Below are positions 12,266 to 22,788 of a DNA stretch of 64,000 nt, piece by piece. Each line of letters begins with the position of its first letter. Positions within the stretch are counted from its first letter, which is position 1. Below the pieces are notes generated by a model that worked only from the letters and a program-made list of their open reading frames with translations, did not search any database and was not told the DNA's origin. Location: the NCBI RefSeq assembly GCF_000715075.1, contig NC_134103.1, positions 55,508,230 through 55,572,229 on the forward strand, in the 5' to 3' direction. The translations under genes were made by a program, and so were the position numbers. The DNA comes from Nicotiana tabacum (taxonomy: Eukaryota; Streptophyta; Magnoliopsida; Solanales; Solanaceae).

Positions 12266-14165
12266 TCAACATCGGTGTCCGTAACCCGGACCAAATGGTA
12301 AATACACTCCTTGTTGATCATCCTCATGGCCTTAAGATAGGAAATAAACCAACCTTTCATCACCACATCATCCCCCTTCCATTCAATACTTTGCTCATTT
12401 GGAAATTCAAACCTAACGATTCAGGTTCGGCAATCAAGCTTAGCAAAACATGAATAAAGCTAGTCCATCCCTATTATTACATCAAAGTCAACCATCCCCA
12501 ATTCAGTGACATCGGCCATTGTGTTTCGACCACGCACCGTGATAACACAATCCCTATAAACACACACGGCACAATTGACTCACCAACTGGAGTAGATACG
12601 GAGAACGGCTCATGAAGCTGTTCCGGTTCTATCCCAAATTCCATAGCAACATAAGGAGTGACATAGGACAAAGTGGAACCGGGATCAATAAGGGCATATA
12701 CATCACGAGATTGGACAGTTTATATACCTGTGACAACATCTGGAGAAGCCTCTGAATTTTGGCGACCCCTCATAGCATAGAAATGGTTGGGTCCTCCAGA
12801 ACATTGTACACCACCCCTAGCTACACCACACCCTATGGGTGCTGGAGTGCCTCGAGCTGGAGGAGGTGTTGCGGATGTAGTTGCTACCGAACTGGCTGGT
12901 TGCGCCATACCCCTGCCCACACTCTGGCAGAACGAACGGTAATTCCTCTGAATGTGACCCCTGATACCGCACCCGTAGCATATGGGTTGGTCCATGAAGC
13001 ATGCCCCAAAATGCATCTTCCCACACCTAGGGCATGGGGGCCTCCGCTGCTACTGGATTCTCCCTCCAGGCCGACCTTGCTGGTATGATCCCATGTTGCC
13101 CTGACTGGGCCTGAAACAGCTCCACTGCTACTGACTAAGCCCTGTTGGTTGTGCACTGACCGAAGACTGAGCAAAGGACTGGGATGGTCCTGACGACCCT
13201 CCCTTGAATGTAGTCCTACCACTACCACCATTGGAAGAACCACCAACGTTGCCCGCGGACCGGGCCTTATTGCTACCCTCTCGCTCCATTCTATTCTTCA
13301 ATTTGCGGGTCTCCATGGCTTGAGCAAATGCCACCATTTTCCTATAGTTCATATCAGAATTCAAGGCAGTTGTAGCGGCCTCATTAATAACCAAAGGGCT
13401 AAGGCCCTGCACAAACCGGCGCACTCTTGCCTCCATAGCGGGCAACATGTAAATGGCATACTTGGATAGGCGTGCGAACCTCTTATGGTAGTCCCACACA
13501 CTCATGCTACCCTGCTTCAAGCTCTCAAATGCAGCGGCGCGGGCTGCCTTAGTCTCAGCAGGCAAGAAATGATCGATGAAGGCGTCAGCAAACTCACTCC
13601 ACCTTGCTGGAGGGCTCACCTCCTCACGGGACTGCTCCTATATCTCAAACCAAGAATAGGCCACCTCTTTCAGGCAGTAGGAGGCCAATTCCACTCCCTC
13701 CGTCTCAGTAGCACGCATCACTTGGAGGGTCTTATGCATCTCATCAATAAAGTCCGGGGGTCCTCCTCAGGATCAGTACCTGTGAACACCGGAGGATCCA
13801 ATTAAAGAAAGCTATTCACCCTGGAACTAGCAGAATCCCCTGGTTGACTAGAAGATGTAGGTGCAACATTTGATATCTATGCCTATGAAGCCACTATCTG
13901 AGCCAACATTTTATATGGCTCCCCTAAGATCCCCATCAGAAACACCTGGGCCGGAAGTTGGGGCTGGAGGTGGAATAGTTTCACCCTCATTAGGAGTAGG
14001 GATTGGTGCAGTCGGAGCAGGAGTAGTAGAATCATGTGATGCAGTAGCTGGGGGAATATCTTCACCCCTCGGGTGCTCACCTGCATCATTAGGTATAGAA
14101 TTAACTGCCACTCTTGTGGTGGCATTGGCTCCTTGTCCAATTCTTGCTTTCTTCCTAGGTGCCAT
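12266..14165 (-). pseudogene. Gag and protease start of element C
   Basis: Begins at ATG 14165-14163 (MAPRKKARIGQ), about 200 bases after the PBS. Lys/Arg-rich start, Pro/Thr/Ala-rich segment, then the capsid-like region (ARWSEFADAFIDHFLP at 13605-13555; HKRFARLSKYA; FVQGLSPLV) and a zinc knuckle CYGCGIRGHIQRNY at about 12980-12939. The fourth zinc ligand is Tyr (12939-12941) rather than Cys. Protease follows (LSYVTPYV near 12680, STPVGES near 12600). The frame from 14165 to about 12600 is continuous apart from stops near 13910, 13127 and 12719. A shift near 12570 moves it to the frame of MVDFDVIIGMD (12495). That frame passes through the solo LTR site into the pol at 9356. Confidence 0.85.
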
Positions 14166-14385
14166 ATACTAAAAATTAGAACAATGCACGAGTTAGAGGA
14201 GGAACAGTCTTACAATCAGCTCTATCGCACGATCTAGAACATCAAAGAGGAGTATTATTCCTAAATGACCAAGTAGCCTCCTAATTATAGATGTGGTTGA
14301 CAACACACCGATAAGAAGGACTCTACTAGACACGACTCCGAGAAATCCTAAGACACTTTAAAATATTAGGCCTTGATACCAAGCT
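14166..14385 (-). other. Leader and primer binding site of element C
   Basis: Non-coding leader between LTR and gag. The PBS complement is at 14371-14381; on the minus strand it reads TGGTATCAAGG, two bases away from the initiator-Met form TGGTATCAGAG in the other elements. Five bases separate it from the LTR. The leader carries GTCTAGTAGAGTCC, GGAGGCTA and CATTTAGGAAT in the same order as the leaders of B, N and E. Confidence 0.75.
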
Positions 14386-15943
14386 TGTCACGCCCCAACT
14401 TCGGAGAGCGCGACCGGTGCTCAACCGAGATAACCCGGTCAAGCAAGCATGCTAGATGCTTCCTACCCGACCTTACCCATGAATAGAGTGAAGATGTATT
14501 TCATTAATTAGACAATGAGAAGGTTACATGAACAATCAATATTTCATTACCGTTAGAACTTCATTTAAGATTTCCCAAAATATTACGTTTTACATTCATC
14601 GTTTAGAAGTGGAAACATGTGATACCAATAAAACATTTCTAGTTTGACTTTCCAAACACCACTATACAACCCACACTATGTCTACAGAGCCTCTAACAGA
14701 TACAAAAGAGTACTATGATAGTGCCGGCAACAAGGCCCCAGCTATACCTCAAAACATCATACATAAAGAGCAAAAGATGCAAGACCCCGATAGGAAGTGC
14801 GGCTCACTAAGTCAGCTGAGGAGAGGGTGTACCGCTATCACTAATCAATGCCGCATGTGGTGGAACCACCTGCTTCCATTAAAGATGCAGCGCCTCCGGC
14901 AAAATGGATGTTAGTACATATGGAATAGTACTAGTATGTAAGACTAAACACCTTCTCACTAGAATGAGTAACAGTAACATGAGAAAGAAACATGGAATCA
15001 ACGGGGGCCTAAAAAAATATTAAAGTGTCAAGTTAAGAGAAAGGTAAGTTTCAAGTAAATTTCAACATTTTTAAGTTGGGAGATATTTAGTACCGATACA
15101 CCACCGTGCTTTTAGCACGGACTCTGATCTCAGCCCGATCGGCTAAGTCATCTCACCCCGAGACATCCACTCACAACAATACTATGTGCGTGGCATGGCG
15201 TCCGATCTCAGCCTGATCGGCTAAGCAGTCTCACCACAATGTCGTGTGGGTCGATCACATCACATCCCGCTAACAATCATCTCATTTATCATTTAAAGGA
15301 TTTACAACTAATTTCATATTCTTTCACATGTCTTTCCATTTCATTGGCACTAGTGGCCACAATTGTAATATCATTCTCGGCACATCGGCCGTATTTCATA
15401 TTTCATACTCACCCCTATAACTTTCAAGCATCATCGCAGTTTATCAACAATAAGGGAATTTCAAATCAAGACTTTAAGTGTATATATATATGAGCAATAA
15501 GAGTCTTAATCATATTGAGTGAGGCATACGAATCTTGCAATTGAAACATGTTTTTTTAATCACAACACTTTTAATACATTGATCATACTAGATTTCATTC
15601 TCGGAGGGAATCATGATATTATGGGAACACTTGGAACATAATTTGAGTACATCTTATTTCAGCACAACACTTGTTTCAGAATAATAAAATTTATTAGGAA
15701 GGATTTGGAACATGGGAAATAAGAAATTGAGCCAATCATAATCACAACTTACGAGGACATCATGGAATTTGATTTTTACAAGAGGAGTTTAGCCATCATA
15801 CCTCCCTTGAGCTTTTCCTTAAATTATTACAACGTTCCATAAATCCTAGCGACTTCAATCTATTAGATACATGACAAATTTGAACCACAATTAGGAATAT
15901 ACTCGGGCGTTCAGCTCATTTCAGCATTTTATCGAACACTAAA
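14386..15943 (-). repeat. Family-G LTR, 5' LTR of element C (partial)
   Basis: On the plus strand starts TGTCACGCCCC beside the PBS, so it is the U5 end of C's 5' LTR. Contains the shared module (about 14860-14945, GATGCAGCGCC and AGTACATATGG) and two copies of the GCCCGATCGGCTAAG repeat (about 15135-15230). Breaks off at about 15943 after ATCGAACACTA, where another copy of the same LTR begins. Confidence 0.82.
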
Positions 15944-17926
15944 CCGAGTGAACCCGACCGAGCAAGCCTGTTAGATTTCATTCTACCCAAACTCATCCAT
16001 GAATAGAGATAATACATATTATCATTAATTAGACGAAAATGTGTTCATGTCTACAATACCAATTCATTTCCAATAGTTTCATCATTTTTAAAGTCTCAAA
16101 TGGACAAGTAATACGTCCACAACATAACATAGTTTGTCTTTCCCCAGCACCAATACACAACCCACATTATGTCTACGAAGCCTCTATAGATAGAAAGAGT
16201 ACAATGATAATGCCGGCAACAAGGCCCCGGCTATACCTTAAACAAGTACAAAAGATTCATGACCCCGGAATGAAGTGGGGCTCACCAAGTCAGCTGGGAA
16301 GAAGGTGCACTGCTATCACTGACCAGTATCTCCTGCTGTGGAACCATTTGCATCCATTGAAAGATGCAGCGCCCCCGGCAAAAGGGACGTTAGTACTGTC
16401 GAATAGCACTAGTATGTATAACTAAACACCCTCTCAATAGAATGACAAATAATACAAATAAGATTATCATAATATCAATGAAAGCCTTAATCAACATCAA
16501 ACCTCAATTTAGGATCAAGATAGTGTTCAAATTAATTTCCATATCTCACATTGGGAGATTTTTAGTATCGATATACCATTGTCCACAATACCATTATTCA
16601 CAATACCGGTACTACCGTACTCTTAGCACGGAGTCCGATCACGACTCGATCGGCTAGGCCATCTCATTAGAGACATCAACCACAATTTCTCTCAATATCA
16701 ATTCCATCATCTTTAACACGGAGACCGATCACGACCCGATCAGCTAGGCTATCCATTAGGGACATCAACCACAATTACCATTTCAATTACAATTTCCAGC
16801 ACAATCACCACCATGTGTGCGGCATGGTGTCCGATTACGACCCGACCGGCTAGGATGTCTTATTTGATACATCAACCTTTTTATATCAATCATCGCATTT
16901 CATAATACTTTCACATCTTTTCATTTCATTGGCACCAATGGCCATAATTATAAGGTCATTCTTGGCACGTTGGCCATATTCAGTATTTCATGCTCACCTT
17001 ATCAATTTCAAATATCATTATCATCATCAATAACAAATACAACTCAAATCAAGGTGTGTAGTACATATATGAGCAATTTAGAGTCTAAGGCACATAGAGA
17101 TATTTCACAAAATTTGGCATAATAGCTTTCATTTGAACTTGACTTAAAGTCGAAACATTACTAATGCACAACACGTATTTTAACACATCCTCAATTGTAA
17201 CATAACATGAATAAAGCATTTAGAATGCTTGTTGAATATATATCTTTCAACCCAATCTTACTCGAAATGGCCAGTCTCATATTGAATCGCTCGTGACTTA
17301 CATAATTTACATGAATATCATGGGATTCAATTCTAAGAGAAGAGTTTAGCCAACATACCTCACTTGAGCTTCCTTACACTCTAAATGTTCTGAAATTCTT
17401 AGCAACTTCAATCTTTTTTAGAAATATAACAAATTGAACAAAAATTAGGAAGATGATCATGGTTCTAGCTCATTTGAGCATTTTATCAAACACTAGATGT
17501 GCATTAAGGTTTCAAGGTCCTTTCATGGAGGACTCCATCATCCCACAACCCAACATTTACCATTTTTAGCTCAACAATTTTTCTACACCCTTTGATAATA
17601 CATGCATGTAAAATAACCAACCCTCTTGCCCAGAAATTATCTTGCTTATTATCCATTTCTACACAAAATTCGAAATTGAGGGTTAGGGTGTAGAATCTTA
17701 CCTCTAGGATAAAGACCTAGTGAGTTTCCCTTCTCAATCTTCCAAAACTTGGGCAAGAATTGAAGAACAATTATTGGAGAACACCTTCTCACTCTAGGGC
17801 AGCCTCTCTCACTCTAAAATGTCAGATAATAGCTCAAAAATGACCCAAACAGTGTATTTAACGAAATAGGGTCGGGTTTTAAAAACCCAAATATGGAGCT
17901 CCGGAACAGGTTCTGCGGTCGCATAT
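15944..17926 (-). repeat. Second family-G LTR copy (first part)
   Basis: Repeats the previous LTR from an inner point: it lacks about 40 terminal bases and begins near AACCGAGTGAACCCGACC. It carries the shared module (about 16330-16420, GATGCAGCGCCCCCGGC) and three, not two, copies of the GACCCGATCGGCTAGG repeat (about 16625-16860). It stops at 17926 in GCGGTCGCATAT where element E is inserted, and appears to resume at 36367-36646. Confidence 0.8.
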
Positions 17927-18863
17927 TGTCACGACCCAAACTAACCTATGTCGTGATGGCGCCTATTGTGGAGCTAGGCAAGCCGACTCATTTTCAAAAC
18001 ACACCGATATTTTCATTTCAAAGATAATTTAAGGGTTATTTAATATAAAACCTCCATTTAAAGAGTTCAAATTAAAGAAAAACATAAGTGCGGAAAAGAA
18101 AAAGCACGACATCGGGGTGTCACTAGTCATGAGCATATACTACAATCTGTCTAACAATATCAAGGCTAACTCAGCCCAGAAAATAGCTAAATATAACTAG
18201 AGGAAGATAAGAGGGAGAAGAGTAGGGGCTGCGATCGCAAAACAACTACCTTGCTATCTCCAAGAAAATCTGCAACCAGAACACTCAATAACCGCTACAG
18301 TGTCCAGCTACACCTGAATCTGCACACAAGGTGCAGGGAGTAACGTGAGTACGCCAACTCAGTAAGTAACAATAATAAATAAAGACTGAGCAGTAGTGAT
18401 GAGCAATAAAGTATATAACATTCATATCGGGAAATCTCAGTAAAATACCACATGCTTTTAAAAATCAGGATTTAAATCAAAACATCTCATTTAACCCAGT
18501 TCCAGTAAAAAAAAATCATTTAAAGATATTTTTCAACAGTTTTCAGAAAGAGGAAAAATGCAAAGGTAAGGAAAAATGATGAAATCATAAACAGCCCCTC
18601 GGGCAAAACATCACTCATATACAGCCCCTCGGGCAAACCTCACAGTCACTCGTGCCACTCGGGCATACCTCACAATCACTCTTGCCACTCGGGCATACCT
18701 CACAACCGCTCATGCCTCCCAGTAACTTAGCACTCGGCACTCGGCACTCGCACTCAGTAGGTACCTACGCTCACTGGGGGTGTGTACAGACTCCAGAGGG
18801 TCTCCTTCAGCCCAAGCGCTATAATCTGCACGGACAACTCACGTGCCAAAATAATAAAGTATG

Positions 18864-19010
18864 CTGCAGGCGGGCAGCCCCGATCCACACTCATCCTCAC
18901 AAATCAGGCCCTCGGACTCACTCAGTCATAAATATACTGCAGGCGGGCAGCCCCGATCCACACTCATCCTCACAAATCAGGCCCTCGGCCTCACTCAGTC
19001 ATGAACCTCT
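18864..19010 (-). repeat. 73-bp tandem duplication in E 3' LTR
   Basis: Two nearly identical 73-bp units, first CTGCAGGCGGGC at 18864, second at 18937, each with CCCCGATCCACACTCATCC and CACTCAGTCAT. The split 5' LTR of E enters at this repeat (34391), leaving one unit there. Confidence 0.85.
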
Positions 19011-19924
19011 CAAGCCACTCGGGCATTTCAGTAAAACAGGGCATTCGGCCCAAAACATTCATATGCATCAAAATAGAGTCATACAACTGAGTTATGTGGT
19101 AAACAAGTATAAACATGACTGAGTATAGATTTTCAATCAAAAACAGTGAGATGATGGTAAGAAACAGCCCCTAAGGGTCCATTCAGCCCAATTTATAGAA
19201 AATCTTTCTAAAACATATAAGTATCAATGGTTTCAACAAAGTATGCAACTTTACAGTTGCTACGAGACAGACCAAGTCACAAATCCCCAACAGTGCACGC
19301 CCACACGCCCATCACCTAGCATGTGTGTCACTTCAAAATAGTAGAATGATACGAAATCCGGGGTTTCATACCCTCGGTACTAGATTTACAATCGTTACTT
19401 ACCTCAAAACATGAAACTTTTTACTCTGCTATGCCTTTGCCTCGCAAATCGGTCTCCGAATGCCTCGAATCTAGTCACAAATAATTCGTTTCAGTCAATA
19501 AAATTTATTGGAATTAATTCCATAAGAAAATACTAATTTTTCATAAAAATCCAAAATTTAGCTCAAAAATCACCTGTGGGGCCCACGTCTCGGAACCCAA
19601 CAAAAGTTACAAAATACGAAAGCCCATTCAACCACGAGTCTACCCATACCAATTTTACCAAAATCCGACCTCAACACAACCCTCAAATCTACAAATCTTA
19701 TTTCCAATTTTCTAAGTTTCAATCTCCGATTTACACCTCAAAATCATGTAATCTTGTCGGATTATTCGATGATAATTCAAAATTATGGAGTAGAAATGAT
19801 CACAAGGGACTTACCTCATGTTTTCCTTGAAAATATATCAAAAGTCGCCTCTCCTCGAGCTCCAATTTGTCAAAAATGGCAAATGGGACGAAGTCCCTGT
19901 TCTTTTAATTTTGCCCAGACAACC

Positions 19925-20130
19925 TCGGTTCTGCCTCGATCTTGGCCTTCGATCGAGGTCCTCGATCCTGGGCCTCGATCCTGGTTCTCGATCCTAGGCC
20001 TTTGATCATGTCTTCGACCCGGCCTTCGACGGTGACCCTCGACCTTGGACTCGATCATGGCTTCGATCATGGACCTCGACTCTGGGCTCGATCATGGCCC
20101 TCGACCCTGGGCTCGATCTGGGCTCGATTC
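19925..20130 (-). repeat. CTCGATC-rich short-repeat block in E 3' LTR
   Basis: About 200 bases made of variants of CCTCGATCCTGG, CTTCGATC and GGGCTCGATC, spaced roughly 12-20 bases apart. The same block is in the E 5' LTR at about 35430-35740 with different unit numbers. Flanking LTR sequence is unique and aligns well between the two copies. Confidence 0.8.
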
Positions 20131-20856
20131 TGAGAGATTTCTGGGCTCGAATCTGGCAGAAGAGATTTCCAACAGAAGAAAATTGCAGCAGCTGTTGTAG
20201 TTCAATTTTTGATCTGTTAACCATTCAAAACTCACCCGAGGCCCTCGGGACCCCAAACAAATATACCATCAAGTCCTAAAACATCATACGAACTTAGTCG
20301 AATCCTCAAATCACCTCAAACAACGCTAAAACCATGAATTACGCCCCAATTCAAGCCTAATGAACTTTGAAATTTCTAATTTCTACAAACAACTCCGGAA
20401 CCTATCAAATCACGTCCGATTGACCTCAAATTTTGCACACAAGTCCTAAATGACATAACAGAGGTATTCCAATTTTCAGAATTGGATTCCGACCCGGATA
20501 TCAAAAAGTCAACCCCCCGGTCAAACTTCTCAAAAATAAAACTTTCGGCATTTCAAGCCTAATTCCTCTACGGACTTCCAAATAATATTTCGGACACGCT
20601 CTTAAGCCCAAAATCACCATACGAGCTATTGGAATCATCAAAATTCAAATCTGAGGTCGTTTACACATAGGTCCATATCTGGTCCAGTTTTCTAACTTAA
20701 AATTTTTAATTATGAGACTAAGTATCTCATTTCACTCCGAGTTCCTTCCGGACTCGAACCAACTAACCCAATATAACATAATATAGCTGAATAACACAAA
20801 AAGAAGTAGGAATGGGGAAAACGGGGTTATAACTCTCGAAACGACCGCCCGAATCG

Positions 20857-21296
20857 TTACATCCTCCCTCTCTTAAACATCCGTTCGTCCTCGAACGGGT
20901 CTAGAAACATACCTGGAGTCTCGAATAGGCGTGGATATCTGCTTCGCATCTCCCACTCGGTCTCCCAGGTGGGCACCTCCACAGGCTGACCTCTCCATTG
21001 CACCTTCACTGAAGCTATATCCTTTGATCTCAACCTTCGAACCTGCCGATCTAAAATAGCCACCGGCTCCACATCATAAGTCATATCACCCTCCAACTGA
21101 ACTGTGCTGAAATCCAAAATATGGGACGAATCTCCAATATACTTCCGGAGCATGGAAACATGAAACACTGGATACACACTCGACAAGCTGGGTGGCAAGG
21201 CAAGCTTATAATCAACCTCTCCTATCCTCTGAAGCACCTCAAAAGGCCCAATGAATCGGGGGCTCAAATTGACCCTCTTCCCAAACCTCATAACAC
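20857..21296 (-). pseudogene. Integrase C-terminus and chromodomain of element E
   Basis: Open from 21291 to 20857. It begins with [20 protein letters not shown], the GPF/Y region that follows the integrase core, then [28 protein letters not shown] and the chromodomain-like [16 protein letters not shown]. It ends in MFKRGRM, inside the PPT, with the stop in the LTR. In the protein it should follow the integrase core, but that core lies on the opposite strand next door (21297-22788). About 20 codons between core and this part are missing at the junction. Confidence 0.85.
20862..20877 (-). other. Polypurine tract of element E
   Basis: The plus strand reads TCCTCCCTCTCTTAAA, so on the element strand it is a purine run directly before the LTR start TGTAACG. 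The integrase frame passes through it: the tract encodes Lys-Arg-Gly-Arg and the TAA stop (20859-20857) lies within the first five bases of the LTR. Confidence 0.85.
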
Positions 21297-22788
21297 CCTT
21301 TACGGGTATTGTGATGCCTCAATGATAGGCATTGGTTGTGTTTTGATGTACGAAGGTAGGGTGATTGCCTATGCCTCGCGCTAGTTGAAGACCCATGAGA
21401 AGAACTATCCTGTCCATGATCTTGAGTTAGCAGCCATTGTTCACGCCTTGAAGATTTGGCGTCATTATTTGTATGGGGTTCATTGTGAGATCTATACTGA
21501 TCACCGGAGTATGCAATATCTGTTAAAGCAGAAGGATCTTAATTTGCGTCAGCGGAGATGGTTGGAGCTTCTTAAGGACTATGATATCACTATTTTGTAC
21601 CATCCGGGGAAGGCCAATGTGGTGGCCGATGCTTTGAGTCACCGGGCAGAGAGTTTGGGGAGTTTAGCATATCTTCCAGCAGCAGAGAGACCTTTGGCAT
21701 TAGATGTTTAGACCTTAGCAGGCCAGCTTGTCAGATTGGATATTTCGGAGCCTAGTCGAGTATTGGCTTGTGTGGTTTCCAAGTCTTTTCTTTATGACCG
21801 TATCAGGGGGCGTCAGTATGATGACCCTCACTTGCTCGTTCTTCAGGACAGGGTTTTGAGAGGTGATGCTAGGGATGTGACTATTGGTGATGACGGGGTG
21901 CTGAGAATGCAGGGCCGGATATGTGTGCCTAAGGTAGATGGGCTTCGAGAGCTGATTCTTGAGGAGGCCCACAGCTCGCTGTATACCATACATCCAGGTG
22001 CCGCGAAGATGTACCAGGATTTGAGGCAGCACTATTAGTGGAGGCAGATGAAGAAGGATATAGTTGGGTTTGTGGCTCGGTGTCTAAACTGTCAGCAGGT
22101 TAAGTATGAGCATCAGAGACCAGGTGGCTTGCTTCAGAGGTTAGAGATCCCAGAGTGGAAGTGGGAGCGGATCACTATGGACTTTGTAGTTGGGCTCCCA
22201 TGGACTTCGAGAAAGTTTGACGCTATTTGGGTTATTGTGGATCGGCTGACCAAGTCCGCGCACTTCATTCCAGTTGGTACTACTTACTCTTCAGAGCGGT
22301 TGGCTGAAATTTACATCCGAGAGATCGTTCGCCTGTATGGTGTCCCAGTTTCCATCATTTTAGATAGGGGTATTCAGTTCACATCGCAGTTTTGGAGGGC
22401 CATGCAGCGAGAGTTGGGTACTCAGGTTGAGTTAAGCATAGCTTTTCACCCTCAGACGGACGGGCAGTCCGAGCGCACTATTCAGATATTGGAGGACATG
22501 TTGTGTGCTTGTGTCATTGACTTTGGGGGTTCATGGGACCAGTTTCTGCCACTCGCGGAGTTTGCATATAACAACAGTTATCAGTCGAGTATTCAGATGG
22601 CTCCGTACGAGGCTTTGTATGGGAGGAGGTGTAGATCTCCGATCGGATGGTTTGAGCCGGGTGAGGCTAGGCTCTTAGGTACAGACTTGGTCCAGGATGC
22701 ATTAGATAAGGTGAAATTGATTCAGGAGCGTCTTCGCACGGCGCAGTCCAGGCAGAAGAGCTACGCGGATAGGAAGGCGGTGTAAGAA
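21297..22788 (+). pseudogene. Inverted RNase H-integrase core of element E
   Basis: Encodes RNase H from [15 protein letters not shown] (21302) through [14 protein letters not shown] and [11 protein letters not shown], then the integrase zinc finger (HSSLYTIHPGAAKMYQ; CLNCQQVK at about 22082), core motifs MDFVVGLP (about 22180), ILDRGIQFT (about 22360; the usual Ser before Asp is Leu) and HPQTDGQSERT (about 22449), and stops at SYADRKAV (22785). In-frame stops are at 21382, 21709 and 22036. Both neighbours are on the minus strand: at 22789 the minus strand ends exactly before RNase H (VLPVASGSYT), and at 21296 it resumes after the integrase core. Flipping the segment gives GSY then GYCDAS in one frame, so this is an internal inversion and not a separate insertion. 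Confidence 0.85.

Larger units (their letters stand above)
6593..15943 (-). mobile_element. Ty3/gypsy element C, interrupted by a solo LTR
   Basis: A minus-strand element read right to left: LTR (14386-15943, broken), PBS complement (14371-14381), gag and protease (14165-12266), then RT, RNase H, integrase and chromodomain (9356-6593). The 3' LTR is missing: sequence ends in the chromodomain tail at 6593. A family-G LTR in opposite orientation (9362-12260) splits it. Taking out that LTR plus one 5-bp target copy joins the halves in frame, which shows they are one element. Confidence 0.85.
17927..20861 (-). repeat. 3' LTR of element E (2935 bp)
   Basis: Plus strand starts TGTCACGACCC and ends CGAATCGTTACA; read on the minus strand it has TG..CA ends and is followed by the PPT complement. 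Internal repeats: about 28-bp imperfect units with CACTCGGGCATACCTCAC (about 18595-18720), a 73-bp tandem pair (18864-19010), and a CTCGATC-rich block (about 19925-20130). Its module reads GCAGGGAGTAACGTGAGTACGCC (complement; about 18320-18355). About 2 kb matches the split 5' LTR at 25981-26896 and 34391-36366. Confidence 0.9.

Noticed and set aside
12759..13088. Plus-strand frame opposite the element C gag
   Set aside because: Antisense shadow of the gag coding region with no similarity of its own.
19754..20133. Open frames through the CTCGATC block of LTR E (also at 35278-35796)
   Set aside because: Translations are low-complexity Asp/Pro/Arg repeats in several frames and on both strands, as expected from a short-repeat block.
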